DNA of 64,000 nucleotides from Setaria digitata (Eukaryota; Nematoda; Chromadorea; Rhabditida; Setariidae), in NCBI GenBank assembly GCA_003640385.1, contig RCAB01000020.1, positions 186,001 through 250,000 of the forward strand, written 5' to 3'. A program made the position numbers and the translations under genes. Shown in pieces: positions 37,755 to 50,284 of the stretch (position 1 is the stretch's first letter; the number at the start of each line of letters is the position of its first letter). The notes beneath the pieces are model-generated. The model had not been told where the DNA came from. It did not search any database and saw only the letters and a program-made list of their open reading frames with translations.

Positions 37755-40700
37755 ATGCAGTCTTTTTGTGAAGATATAAGTAAGCTATTTGGTTTGGAGC
37801 TTTATGATGATGTTATCATGCTCTATGAGCTGGCGTATGCTGAACAGGTGTTGAGTAACGTTCAGGCTGCAACTGTGGTTTCAATGGTAGCCGAGTCCTA
37901 CTACCAGCGTGACAGTTTTATCAAAAGCCAGGAGGTATACCTACAGTTCTTTGTGTTTTTCCTTTCTTCCAAGATAACTAATAAGAACACATTTCAGACT
38001 TTTTATCGTGCTATCACGTTAACAAAGTCATTGACAAAACCGCTGAACAAAGATTTGGTATGTTGCATTTTTTTTTAAATGAAATGATTGGGATGAACTA
38101 GTTTACTTTGCGTGAAATATCTTTGGGAATTCAAGTCGCATCACATTTATTTTCATTTTCCAGAAATTCACTGAAGCTGAATTAAAATTCCGACTTCACC
38201 GTTGTTTGCTGAAACAACGTAAGCGAGAGGAGGCAATGGGTGTCCTGGGTAGCATTGTCGAAGAGGAAATGACTCCAAAAGTTGGTCTTTATTGCCTTTC
38301 AATGAATTGAGTGGAATCTCTATTTCAGTCTCTGCTACATATTACACATTGCACAAATATAGCATAAATTATAAATGGTCTCTTTAATCCTTCAAGTATT
38401 TTAATTTATATGTCGAGTTTATATTTTAATAGCTTTAGATTCAAAAAAAAAGAGCAAATTAACATATTATGAAGACTGAACGAACGTTGACTCGTTTATT
38501 ACACCACTAAGATTAGATCATTTTGCTCCAACTTTACTATTTTTCATGAAAATCAGTATATTACAGTGATGATATCAACTAGTGAAATTAAAATAAAATA
38601 GTAATTCCAATAAAGTAAGAAACCAAAGTATAAACTCCAGGTCATATCAGCATTGGCTCGTCTGCATCATGTGCCTTCAAATGATTACACCAGTCGTGAT
38701 AAGGTTAAAACGGTGGGAAATGCAATGCTGTATCATAAGTAAACATTTCTTATTTGTCGTTTCAAAAACAGTCACAGAAAGGCATTAACTTTCGAGCTGT
38801 TATCTAGCAGCTTTGGTAAAAAGCAGAACAGCAAGAACATTCAATTCAAGTTTGAAAGGAAAAGCAAAAAATAAGTTTGTGGTAAAATGGTCGATTCAGA
38901 GAAGTTTTTAGAAAAGTGGTTGAACTATGCCCAGAAGCCATCGATTCTTTGTCGTGCATTATTATGTATGGACTGAAAGAAGGAGTTAGCACGTCTCACC
39001 GTAATACCACCGTTCAATCTTGGCTTAAAGCACAAGAAGCTGTTTCTGAACAAAAGCATTATGATGCTATTGCCCATCTCTCCAATGTGCCTCCAGGGAA
39101 TTTGAAGTAAATTTATATTCGCTTTTGCAAATTTAGCACCTAATATTTGACATTTAAACTTCTGGAATTGTTCACGTCGTAAATTTGCATTGAAGAGGTG
39201 GCAAGGTCTGATATCATGTATCCCATGAGAGTTTTGTTTTTTAATGAAGGATTAAAACAGCAAATTTTTCGCTTTAGAGTACTGATAGAATTAGGACGCT
39301 TGCACTATACGGTAGGGGAAAATCAAAAAGCAGCAATGTATTTGCGACGAGCACATCATCTGGATCCTAGCACATCTTACTCAATGGATATTTTAGCATT
39401 TATCTTGGCACAGGTTTGATAAATAGCAGTAAATATTTTTGAATATTATACATTTATATATATATATTATATACATATATGGGTGTGGACTGCAGGTCCA
39501 TATTGACGAAACAAATTTTAGGAGCAAAACTATAAAGACTTGGAAAACTTAGCTGCTACTTTGATGGACGCACAAGAAACTCCCGAGGCTTGGGTAGCAT
39601 ACGCTTTCCTTGCTAAATGCCAAAAAAGATATGACAAAGCGTTGTATTTCACAGAGAAGGTATTAATCTCTGGAGTTTTGCATTGAACTTAACTGTGTAA
39701 TTCAAAATTTGAATATTGACCTAGGCATGTAAATTAGCGGATTGGCATATACATCCGATGGCAATATTGCTGAGAGCCCTTATTTTAATGGATAAAAAGA
39801 AATTCGACGAAGCCGTAGCAGAATTGCGCGATGCTCTTGTTATTCATCCTGCAAACTATGCTCTTTATGAAGCTCTCGTTCATTCATTTTTGCTTCAGGA
39901 AAAGACTCAAGAGGTATCTATTTTAAACATCTAATATATACTGAGTTCAAGCTATTGCTAATCATCATCATGTTTGTCCTTGAAGACAGTTTAAAATTGT
40001 TCCTTCAGAAAGTGTCAAATACACTTCAGTTTGTTTACTTTTTTTATATATGGAAAAGTTTTTTCTGATCATTGTTAACTTCATTCCTGTAAAGCGTAAT
40101 ACCTTGGAACTGGTGTAAGTGGGTATAACTCAGCATCAGTTCAGTGGCTTAAATTTGTATAATTTAGGCACGAATTGTTGCTTGTACATGTCGGCATATT
40201 CTTGGTCAAGACAATGCTCGAGCACTATATCTTTGTGCCACATTAGCTGCTAAGGACGAATCAACGGTGAAGGATGCACAAAAGCTTCTGGAAAAGGTTG
40301 AAGTTATTTGGCTGCATTCATCAATCGCTTAGAGCATCGACGAGTTCAGTTTTCAGGCGATAGCGATATCTCCGCATTTATTAGATGCTGTGTTCCTCCT
40401 TGTTGCCCTTTATGACAAAACACAGAATTATGAAAAAGCGATCACACTTCTGAAGAAGCAGACTGAGGTAAAATCTATTTTTCAGTGTTCTATTCTAGTC
40501 ATTGTGTTATGTATTCTACTATGTACGAAATGGTATCTTTAAAATTTCTCTAACTAGATTGCATATACTTTGCAGTGCTGTATAGGTCGTTCTTTCCCCA
40601 CTGTTTGTGCATTTGCTGAGTAATGCAAAGTTTTAAAAAGGCAACAGACTACTTTTATAATTCACCAAACTTGGTCGTTCCGGTTTCAGACTACAGTAAA

Positions 40701-41647
40701 CAGCCGTCTTCATCGTTTACTTGGTGATTTCTTGACCAAAACGAATCGACCTGTGGATGCATGCCACCAGTACAGGTTGGGGTGCTAGCGTATGCTGTTA
40801 CAAGTCATACTGTTTTTATAGTTTTTTTAAATAATATCTCTGTCTTTTAATGTTGATGTTTATTAATAAATTTTTCTTCTACGATTTGTTCATACCACTG
40901 TGTAATTTTATAATTTTATTTGTAGAGTCTTAAGAGACGGGTCTTATTAGTACTTGGTTTTGGTTAAGTATTTTTTCACTCCTTAGGTTATTTAGTCCTT
41001 CAACATGCAGATTTATTTATATAAAAATTTCACATATATTCTTCAATTTTATTTATTGTTGCACATGATATGGCTGTCTTGTGCTTAATATCTTGTATTT
41101 CCTCTGAAAAACAGCTGCTAATAAGCGAAATCATCTCACATTGCTGGAATATACTTAATTATGGACTCTAAAAATTCTTGCTAATAGTTGTTTCAGGAAG
41201 TATAAGTAACTGATTGCGGTAGTGAGTACTGGGGAAGAACTGCGCAGAAAAATCAAAAAATAAAATAATGTTTTGAATCTTTTCTAACTGTTTTATTGAA
41301 GGACGGAGATAGTGGTGTGTATAAGTTCAGTGGAGTACTTTTCGGGTAGTCTCAAAACAGTACTAGAGGAAGCGATGAGAGATTATATTTTCGTTAGAAT
41401 GAGTTAAGGATAATTATCGTTATATGTGTGACAATTTCTATGTCCCTTTTTAGCGATTTTAATTTGCAGACTGGCGGTTGATGGCGATGCGAGCGCGGCG
41501 CAAGCAATGGATGCACTGGAAGGAATGCCTGGGATGAACACTCCTGAATGTCTAGCCTCAGCTATATGTCCAGGAGCGCCCCGACGCCGTGTTGGTCAGG
41601 GATGTCATGGTGATCAGGCACCGGTTGCAGAACGAAACATTCAATAA
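37755..41647 (+). CDS. ANAPC7: Anaphase-promoting complex subunit 7 (TPR protein)
   Basis: TPR-lobe subunit of the APC/C ubiquitin ligase. Twelve in-phase exons give 538 aa (human isoforms ~565-599): 37755-37934, 37998-38057, 38164-38280, 38641-38738, 38912-39106, 39278-39413, 39522-39659, 39725-39913, 40168-40296, 40357-40467, 40690-40775, 41470-41647. TPRs run through most of it: AEQVLSNVQAATVVSMVAES near the N-terminus, YLRRAHHLDPSTSYSMDILA, PEAWVAYAFLAK-RYDKALYF, DEAVAELRDALVIHPANYALYEAL, ARALYLCATLAAKDESTVKDAQKLLEKAI and RLHRLLGDFL. The order and spacing match APC7 better than APC3/6/8, which are longer or have different N-termini. The conserved RLHRLLGDFLT block corresponds to VLHRILGDFLV of human APC7. 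The acidic tail of vertebrate APC7 is absent. Confidence 0.88.
39455..39480 (+). repeat. Short TA-rich array in an APC7 intron
   Basis: TATATATATATTATATACATATAT in the intron between exons at 39278-39413 and 39522-39659. Confidence 0.8.
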
Positions 41648-44039
41648 CATATGTGACTAATGCTGGATGTTATCAGATTTCAAGTGGGAAGTATTCTACA
41701 CATCATGGCTTACTTCAATATAGTTACTATGCAAAATCATACCTATATTAGTGTATCTAGCTTACCAATTCCCGCGTTATGTTGTGCCAGTCGAAAACCT
41801 TCTACTGGTCTTTTAATGGTGATATGATTTTAGAGTCATTATCCTAATATTATAAATATTTACGGTGTTTCTCATATGTCCCTTAAATTTATGCATATAC
41901 TACATATATCATGCATTGTCACCAACAGATTATACATTGGTCATTGGTCATTATGTATATATATTCAATAGAGTAGTGAATATGCTTAAATATGCTGAAT
42001 ATATTTCCAGAAGTTCTGAATGAGACACCGTCTATCTATCAGCTTGAGCTATTCGCTTCCTTGTCAAAAAATAGATTAATAGAGCTACAAGATCTCTATA
42101 CATCTACCTACTTCAGGCTCCACAACTAGTAGTTGTTTAATTGCTTATCCACTGTCACATTCATTTAAATTTCCGATGAATTCCTGGTTATTTATTCGGA
42201 CCTATTGTGGTCTGACTTTTGAAATAATGGTTTTTTAAAATCAGATTCGGTAACTGCTGGATTGCCATGATTTCCCTGCTGATTAAATCGATAAATGGAA
42301 AAGGGCAACATGGCAGTAGAATTTTATTGCCATAACCCTCTATATAACTGTAGTTGAGAGTAATTTAAAATCCTTGCTAAGTGTGTCTAGAGCAGAAAAA
42401 CTCGGACGAAAATTATCCAGAATTGGAGGGAAGCTGTTACTGTTCCTTTAGGACACTGTATAATAGACAATCATATCTCGTAAGGAACGGTCGTCTTTGT
42501 TTACTTTCACAAATATTAAATGAAGCTTGAAGCAGACCAGTTTTAGTCATGATTAATTCTTCTGGAAAGCGATAAGTGTCGCTCGACTATTGTGGGTAAC
42601 AATGCTTCGCCCTCAGTATGTTGATGTTGATCCTGATATTCCGTGGTGAGACAGGTACTGCTTTGCAATGAAGTTTTGTCGTGCACCTTGCATACGTAGA
42701 ATAGCTGAAAACGTGTGGCTCCTCGTGGGGAAAAAAGAAAGGATCTGTACGTCGGTTCTCCACTGTCGTTATCGAAATTTCAAATTCGGTTCACACGGCT
42801 GGTAATTTAATTTGAAGACGATTTTGTGCGGTGGCAGGTGATGTTTTATTCTCTGCTCAGATGCTGCTTTATCTCTCTTGACACGTATTCATCGATTTCC
42901 TTATTTCACTAGTTAAAGACATGTGGGAGGTATCAGAAAAGTTGTCAGCTGAGTACTGCTGCTCACTCTAAAGGATGCCATGAGCATTTTATCCATCACT
43001 TCATTCTCGAACTTAGGGTAGTTTCTTTCCAGTAGCTGTTACTTTTAGTTAAGCCACCACTTCTGAACTGTAGTATGAGCACGATATTTGGTTAAGTGGT
43101 AAGTCACCAGTGAAAGGTGATAAATGATTCTTCTTTTAATCGACATAGACAGTAATGACTGGAACAGGATTTTCCATCCCTTTGTGCCTATAACAGCGCA
43201 AGAGGCGGAAGGAGACGGAAATTCTTTCCTGTCTTTGTAATTAAAGTTTTATCTGTCAAACTCTTACTTCTGCTGCTAGTGTTGTTGGTTCTTTGCTTCT
43301 TGAACTATGTGCTAATGCTCTAACCCACCTATTTCTGCTCTTCTCATCGCAGGAAATTCAATCACCGTGAATTACTCTCAGTTGTTATCAGTCATTCTTT
43401 AACAAACACCCAATGGCATCAATTTATAACTCGGTTTGTTCTTAGACTACTATCCTTTTTTTAATCACTTATCTGTGGAGAAGTGTTGATGGAAGTGGGA
43501 ATAGGCAGGAATACTGAGTAGGAGATCTCGGTAGTAGTTCCAGTTTTCCATACCTTGAATAGACTTTAACCTTCGCAGAGTAGTTACGCATTCACTAACC
43601 AGTCGAATGCTGTACACTTCTAACAAATGCCTTCATGTTCCATGCACATTGCTAGTACGATTCGACAGTGACACCCTTGTAGCGCTCTGAAAATTTTCAT
43701 CCCACTTAGCGCGTATGGCAGTTTTGAGTTTCTCGAAATCGGTTATTGCATGAGTGAATTTGTAGAACAAGAATTCGACATATAGGAACTGGAATTTATG
43801 TTACTCAGGCAAGGCAATACTTCATGGATGATATAGTGACCTAGACTGGACTGTTTTACAAAGGCATAGGTGCTTTTCTACTATGGATTTTTTTTGACTA
43901 ACGCAACATGGAGTTTTTCCCTTCTCATTAATCATTAGTAGCTATTTGTTTATTACTGTATATTTAGTTATTTCCTGCATAGTTATTTAGTTATCTCTCC
44001 GATACTAATTCAATGTGATTAGTCGAGTTGCAGGATGCA
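41648..44039 (+). other. Intergenic between APC7 and RPIA genes
   Basis: 2.4 kb, the second-longest gene-free gap. It has a mixed AT-rich composition and no open frame with recognisable content on either strand. It presumably holds the APC7 3' UTR and RPIA promoter. I see no tRNA or repeat family in it. Confidence 0.45.
44028..44039 (+). promoter_or_regulatory. Splice acceptor directly before the RPIA start
   Basis: GAGTTGCAG ends at about 44033, six bases before the ATG at 44040. The position suits a trans-splice acceptor. Confidence 0.45.
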
Positions 44040-45215
44040 ATGAAAACACGTCCCGCGATAGACTTAGCCAAAAAAGCAGCAGCATATGCAGCCGGTGAAC
44101 AGCATGTAAGAAGTGGCTGTCGGATAGGTGTCGGGAGTGGTACCACTGCTAAATTCTTCGTCGAGTTTTTGGCTGAAAAAGTGAACAGTGGCACACTGAA
44201 GGACATCACCTGTGTACCTTCTTCATTTGCAACTCGCCAGTGGCTAATCGATTCCGGTTTAGAAGTAGCGGATTTGGAGAAAACCCTTGATTTAGACGTA
44301 TGCATTGATGGAGCTGACGAAGTGGATTTTAATCTGAATTGTATTAAAGGTAGCATATTCATTTCTCTTTCTTCGAGTCTTTTTCATGCTGTTTATGATT
44401 TCTTTTAATGTTTAGTGCACAGTGCAAAAATTATCATGCAATACAGTAAGTTTAGGTGGCGGTGGGTGCTTAACCCAAGAAAAAATCGTGCAAGCAAGTT
44501 CAAGAAACTTCTACATCATCGCTGATGCCGATAAACAGTCGGAAAAACTGGGTGACAGGAATTTTCCCATTCCAGTTGAAGTTATACCATTCGGGTAGAT
44601 TTTTGAATGCTAAAAGTTTATTTATTGTGCTGACAAGTCTTGCGTATTCTTTCCGTTTTTTTTTTTTTTTTTTTTTTTTTTATAGTACAATTATCCAGAG
44701 GAGTTCGGGTAAAACGATGCGACGACGATATGACTGGCAGTTGTGCATGATTTATGCTTAGTATTCATTGCATTTTCTTTGATGCTTAGAATAACACTTG
44801 TCAACTTCGGCTGAAATATTGTTATAAGGCGTAATTTAGATATGATTTAGTTAAAAACGAATTTGAAGTTGATAATTATATATTTGTTTTCAGGTATGCG
44901 CCGGTATTGAACTGGATAAAGCACCAAGAAGGGGGTGAGATTAGGCTAAGAATGAATTGTAAAGAGAAATTGGGCCCCTTCATTACGGACAACAATAATT
45001 TTATTTTGGATTGGAATTTTCCGAAAAATAAATATGTGACAACAAAGGATCTAGCAGCTCTGCACACGCGTTTGGTATCTTTACCGGGTGTTGTAGAGAC
45101 GGGTCTTTTTGTAGGAGTTGCCGAAAAGGCTTATTTTGGTTCTCTTGATGGAAGTGTTGCAGAAAGAGTAAGACCAGGTCCTTCTTTAGATTACTACGTA
45201 AATCAGAAATCTTAA
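44040..45215 (+). CDS. rpia-1: Ribose-5-phosphate isomerase A
   Basis: Interconverts ribose 5-phosphate and ribulose 5-phosphate in the cytosolic non-oxidative pentose phosphate pathway. Three exons (44040-44349, 44456-44594, 44894-45215) give 256 aa; phases close exactly. Substrate loop [11 protein letters not shown], active-site DGADEVD and [11 protein letters not shown] are all intact, with the catalytic Glu in the last block. The end carries [21 protein letters not shown] and [11 protein letters not shown], typical of RPIA. The in-frame codons before 44040 are non-ATG and overlap an acceptor, so 44040 is the best start. Poly(A) signal AATAAA at 45226-45231, only 10 bp after the stop. Confidence 0.96.
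44657..44682 (+). repeat. Long poly(T) tract in RPIA intron 2
   Basis: A run of about 24 T. The longest homopolymer in the window; its exact length is prone to sequencing error. Confidence 0.85.
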
Positions 45216-45225
45216 TTTTCATGAA

Positions 45226-45231
45226 AATAAA
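45226..45231 (+). terminator. RPIA poly(A) signal AATAAA
   Basis: Canonical hexamer 10 bases after the stop codon, giving a very short 3' UTR. The perfect palindrome follows 38 bases later. Confidence 0.6.
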
Positions 45232-45268
45232 ATGGATAAAAGCAGGAAAAAAGTGGCAAGAAAAACGA

Positions 45269-45298
45269 TTCTCTTTAGTGTTATAACACTAAAGAGAA
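45269..45298. repeat. 30-bp perfect palindrome, no loop
   Basis: Left arm TTCTCTTTAGTGTTA (45269-45283) is followed at once by its exact reverse complement TAACACTAAAGAGAA (45284-45298). Flanking bases do not extend the pairing. It sits just past the RPIA poly(A) signal. Confidence 0.97.
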
Positions 45299-46616
45299 AA
45301 ATATACTTTGTCGGAATTTTTTTTTTATTTTGCGGTGCTCGAAAATTCATGAACAATTTCTCAGAAGTCCTTTAATTCTATTAGGGTATTCATAAATATT
45401 GGTAAGATTGCTAATTCATTTTTAAGATACTTTAACTTTGATGGTGAGGAGGTGGCTCTGTGGTTGAATTTTGTTCAGACTAAAGAAATTTTTCCAGTGC
45501 TATAAAACGACAGTACATTTTTAAGAAACATATTAAATGTCATTTGGTAATTTTCTGGATGAGGAAGGATCACGAAGTTTGTCCTATGGTTGGACATTTG
45601 CAGTTTAGGTGGTCATATTCAAAACATTTCACTCTTGTGCGAATGAAGTTGGAAAAATAAACATTTAATTAAGATTTGCACTGGTATATGTCAAGATAGG
45701 TCATTCTAACACTGGATAGTTTCGTAAATTTCTTTTTATTTTTTGTTTGTTGCGTTTTTGCTATTTTGCTACATAGATTTTTCTGTACTCCCTTACTACT
45801 CAAATCAGGAATGAAGAGTTAAGATAGCTTAGACTACTGGATTTAGAAATCTATACTTTTCTAGAAATATTTTGTAGTTTACGTCTTTGATTATGTCATT
45901 GTATACTTGAAATGTGTGCTTCATCATTTTAAGTATACAACAAAGTATAAACTAAAATATTTTTTTGATAAATTATATATTTTGTTTAAATGTTTGAACA
46001 TGGCTGTATGGTAATTTTCAACTTTCAGAAAGTTGTCTTTAACTGTGCATAAGTTGTTAAAAATGGTTTGAGGGAAAAGTAACAAATGTTGCTATGTTCC
46101 CATCTGATTAAGCATTCTTGTTGCATAAATTATTGTAGTACTTGTTGGTTTTTGTTTTCAGACCAAAGTTTGTCTTCTGGATGGTTTATTTTAGTAGCAT
46201 TTATGTTACTTTCTGGTTCAGTCCATAATGTTCACTGCCAATTATTTCATATCGTCGTACTTGTCAAAAAGCTTGATATCACTGAAAAGAGATGCTAATT
46301 GTAGCGAAAGGTATGCAACGTCCTGTTATACGAAAGCTACTGTATTTATTTATAGTATATGGGATGTGAAACTGATTTTAGAGATCTTTCAAAACATGGG
46401 AAGGTATTGCTGGGTAATGGAAATGAGAATTATATCTTTAAGTTAGAGGTGAACAGTAAATTGTGTTTTTCTGATTTATTTTGCATTTAATATTTATTTA
46501 TGACCCGACCACGTTCTATATCGTGTTAAAACTGCATGTATGTAGCTTAAAAAATTATACATAAGGAAACTACGGGTGATTTGTTTCTGAGGTTTTCAGA
46601 ATACTCAAAGGAATCT

Positions 46617-47414
46617 ATGGAGGCCGTTCTAGAGACTCTTTTATTTACATTCATTGATCCTCCTAATGTCAAAATATCACCTCCAAGATGGTTGAAGGTT
46701 TGTTCTATTCATCTCAGTACTTCTCGTTTAAGAGTTATCATGCTTATGCCAGACCGTTCAATTATTGCGAGTCATTCGCTACTACTGTGATGTTATTATT
46801 TTCAGATGCCTTCGCCAATGCAAGTTTTTGGACTAGTGATGATGACCTATTTTTTCGTTACTGGAGGTGTCATCTATGATATTATTAATGAGCCTCCAAG
46901 CATTGGTAAGCACATGTTGCTTCTAAATCTTTATCATTTTTGATATCAGTCTGTTGATTTATTTAATCTCATTTCAGGACAAACGACTGATGAAAGGGGT
47001 AATGCGAAGCCAGTTGCTATAATGCAGTACCGTGTCAATGGACAGTATATTATGGAGGGCCTGGCAGCAAGTTTTATGTTTTCTTTAGGAGGTAGTTTTT
47101 CATTGTATATGACATTTTGAGAAGACATCTGATAATATCTTTAGATATTTGATAAAGAATAAGATTACAGAATTTGGCCTATAGAAGCAGCGGAAATTTT
47201 CGTAATGTATTTCAAATATCAGTTTCCTACTATTCTTATTCTTTCAGGACTTGGTTTTATCATTCTGGACAAATGTAATAATCCGCTAACGCCGAAGCTC
47301 GATCGAATAATGATGTTGGGATTGGGCTTTGCTTGTGTTCTCATTGGTTTTTTGGCCACTCGGTTGTTCATGAAAATTAAAATGCCATCTTATTTGCAAG
47401 GTTTAATGGGCTAG
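46617..47414 (+). CDS. OSTC: Oligosaccharyltransferase complex subunit OSTC (DC2)
   Basis: Small ER membrane subunit that links the STT3A form of oligosaccharyltransferase to the Sec61 translocon. Four exons (46617-46697, 46806-46905, 46978-47091, 47248-47414) give 153 aa; human OSTC is 149. Phases close exactly. The cytosolic N-terminus [20 protein letters not shown] is diagnostic, followed by a helix ([20 protein letters not shown]), the lumenal loop [20 protein letters not shown], the [20 protein letters not shown] helix, and a last helix before [14 protein letters not shown]. Strongly conserved over the full length. Poly(A) signal candidate 47458-47463. Confidence 0.96.
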
Positions 47415-47894
47415 TGTTACTCTATTCTTCCTTGCTAGCCATTTTATCACTGCGTGCAATAAAAAGCCGTATTTTTGATTGCTTTTTAGTTATGAGTTCA
47501 TGCTTCTGAGCTTCTGAACCACAAGGAGCTCTGTTGTTAACCAACGTTGTTAATCACGCCTCCTGTATTAGTACTTTCAATAATAAAACTGGAGTTTTTT
47601 TTCTCGCAAAAGGAAGAGTTCCTTGTTGGATATTTTTAATGGTACTTTTTTTTACACTTTTCTCCACTGTAACTCTAAATCCATAACTTTATTTCCTAAA
47701 CTGCAGTTGAAAAGTTCTGGGACGCATTGCATGATTCGGGAACATTGCATATTTATTTGGCTCATTCTAAGCAATCTGCTGGAAATAAGAATATTCCCGG
47801 CAAGCTCCTTTTCGTAACGTTATATACGTGTATAAAATTGACATGAACTGTGATATTTAATTGAATTATTTCTCATATGAATTTTGTTAATTAT

Positions 47895-48350
47895 TTAGAA
47901 TAGGGGGAAGGAACAAAGGCCTAATAGTACTAGCTGCTTATTTATATATCTTTGCATGAGATTATTGCAGGCTTCAGCTTCTGTGCTTTGTTCATATTTA
48001 TCATTGTAAAAAAGAGGTAAATGGACAAGGGTGCTGCCATTCGGGATGATAGCTGAGAATCTAGTTTGGCTTGCTTCTGAAAAGGATGTGAACTTTAATG
48101 GATGATTAAAATTAGCCCGTAAATAATTTATAGACAGCAATTTGTGGAATGAAAAGAAAGTCATGCGATATAATCGGGTAAGAACTATGGAGAAAATGAT
48201 GATGGGGTGGCTCCGGGATGCAGATGATGTTCGGTGGTTAACTAGTGTCAAATCGTAAAATTGTGAATGATTGAACGCTTTGTGAGAGAGAAATACGTTA
48301 GAGGCCAAATAGACGTTAGAAAACAGGGCAAAGTGGGTGCTTTTCCTCAA
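47895..48350 (-). CDS. Unrecognised 151-codon open frame, possibly spurious
   Basis: Unbroken - strand frame beginning with an ATG in DNA where real exons are usually under 90 codons. The deduced protein is rich in Ser, Leu, Phe and basic residues, with no signal peptide, repeats or known motif. No paired splice signals or partner exons were found. It may be chance, a single-exon orphan gene or a decayed element. I assign no function. Confidence 0.2.
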   Translation of the reverse strand: MRKSTHFALFSNVYLASNVFLSHKAFNHSQFYDLTLVNHRTSSASRSHPIIIFSIVLTRLYRMTFFSFHKLLSINYLRANFNHPLKFTSFSEASQTRFSAIIPNGSTLVHLPLFYNDKYEQSTEAEACNNLMQRYINKQLVLLGLCSFPLF

Positions 48351-48832
48351 GCATATGAATAAGATTACTGAAAGCAGGGGTTAGTTGGAGAGGGTGGGTG
48401 CTTCGAGAGTAGGACAACTTCCAAAAGTTGGAGTACTGCGCTGAGCCAGCGTGAGTCTGGAAATAATTTACTCTTCGGTGACACAGGTTTGTTATCGTGT
48501 TTCAAAGGGACGACAAGGAGACAGCTGAATTTTCTACTAAGGATAGGTTGCATTTACTACGAATAAAAGTTTGAAAGAAGTAGTTCTGATGAAAAAGGAA
48601 AGTTGAGTAGCGTTTACTACTACACTGGTTGGGATAATGATATCATATCTTCCAGACAGAAGTTCAGCTTGACGAACGATGAGGTGAATCATGTTCCAAT
48701 GCTTACCGGATTTCTATGTCGTGCATTGTATTCCTTCTTTTAACAAGTAACTGAGCACTGCCTGTTTACTACAGCAAAAGTTATCATATATCTTAGAAGT
48801 CCTTGTCAGTTATTAAGCTCTTCTGAAAATTT

Positions 48833-49069
48833 TTACTGGGGCGAAGGTAAACTGGACGCCCCAGATACGCACTTTCTCAACGTTACGACTTCTTCCCACG
48901 TCCTATCCTTCATTACTTTCATGTTTATTCCCCAAGCTCCGTCATCGCCTATAGCTGAATCGAGTAAGTACTTCTCTCTGTGACTGTTTCGTATGATAAA
49001 AGTACTGTTGTCCAATGTGCCATTCATGATGACACGGCTGTCACTTCTTGCAGATCGTGCTCCTCTCAT
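48833..49069 (-). CDS. Unrecognised 78-codon open frame, possibly spurious
   Basis: Opens MRGARSARSDSRVIMNGTLD and contains SAIGDDGAWGINMKVMKDRT, with protein-like composition. The + strand of the same stretch also has an open segment (ending near 48963 at a GTAAGT donor, with a TTGCAG acceptor near 49056), so strand cannot be decided. Neither reading matches a family I recognise. Confidence 0.2.
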   Translation of the reverse strand: MRGARSARSDSRVIMNGTLDNSTFIIRNSHREKYLLDSAIGDDGAWGINMKVMKDRTWEEVVTLRKCVSGASSLPSPQ

Positions 49070-50284
49070 TTAAATTGTTTATGAATAGTTACTTCCTTCA
49101 GCAGCTCAATCTAAAGTATAACCGGGCATATCTTTCAAATAAATCGTTCACGATTGTAAGGGCTAGCTTGTTGCAAATGAAAAACATATTGGTGAGGATT
49201 TGGTAGTCCTGATGATAATTGTAACATACTGCAGTGACTCAGGTTCTGCTCTGTTCATATATCATTCTGATATTCTTTTCCGGTCCTTCAATTTATCTTG
49301 AGTTAATGCATCCTACTGCATATTCTGCGCCCCACTTCTATAGTCTTCGCAAAGAAACCTTAAGTCTTAACAGCTCAGAACTGCTTGTATTTTACAGCAA
49401 AGGTCTTCTCAGATACTTAATCCATCAAGCTTATTTTCCGGCATTAAAGTAAAGACATGCTTTTCGCTACAGATTTCAACGGTTGGCACGATGACCAAGA
49501 ACAAACTCTCATTCGGCCGCGCAACTCAGTTTTCCGTCTTTGGCTTGGACTGGGACTGCTTCTTCTCGAGGCCGACCTTAAGTATTGCTGGTCCTCATTG
49601 TGCCGTGTGACAGAGTATGTTATGTGGTCACAAAAGATAAAGACGGGTTCTGGGGTAAATGAGCCAGAGTAATGAGACCAGACGAGCATCAGTGTCGAGA
49701 TAGCGTTGCAGTTGAAATTAGCTCGTGGGAGAGTTTGCTGGAGAGAATAAGACCTCTTGCCCGTTTCTCAACCTTTGAACTTTGGGAAATGACCGATGGC
49801 TGATAATGGTAATAAGAGCGGCTCTGGGCGGAATCTGCTGCTAGACCTATGAGAAGTCCAGGGATGCATGTGTCAATGTTTCACCGGTGTCCTATTGGTT
49901 GATTATCTTTGCCTTCACGTTTTCTCTCTTTCCTCCAGTGAAATGTTCCGGCTTAGTGGTGCAAGCATTTCTTATGGTATACCATATCTGGACGACACAT
50001 TCAGTTTAAGAGCCTTTTAATTACTTCTTCCTTTGTTTTTTCGTAGCAATATTTACAAGGTGTTAGAATTATTCGGAATTACGACATACTAGGCTCTTCA
50101 AGTGCTCAAGCTTCGACATATTTCACTTAATCACCGACTAATATACAAAAGGATAATATAACGCTGTTTGCGATCTTATTCATGATTTTTTTTTTGTAGC
50201 ATTCGTAATATAACTTTTTATCCTAAACGGTTGCGCAGTTTTAATTATGCAAAGTTACTTAGTTTTAAATATTATGTATTGAGG

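Larger units (their letters stand above)
45216..46616 (+). other. Intergenic between RPIA and OSTC genes
   Basis: About 1.4 kb. It contains the RPIA poly(A) signal and the palindrome. The rest is very AT-rich with no coding signal. A TTTTCAG acceptor at ~46593-46599 lies 17 bp before the OSTC start, compatible with trans-splicing. Confidence 0.5.
47415..50284 (+). other. Longest intergenic gap, with unexplained open frames
   Basis: 2.9 kb. It holds the OSTC poly(A) signal at 47458-47463. It also has a 151-codon open frame on the - strand (47895-48350) and, at ~48830-49690, a less AT-rich stretch open on both strands. None resembles a family I know. The right end (50040-50230) is AT-rich and leads to the CLPX start. 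Confidence 0.45.
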
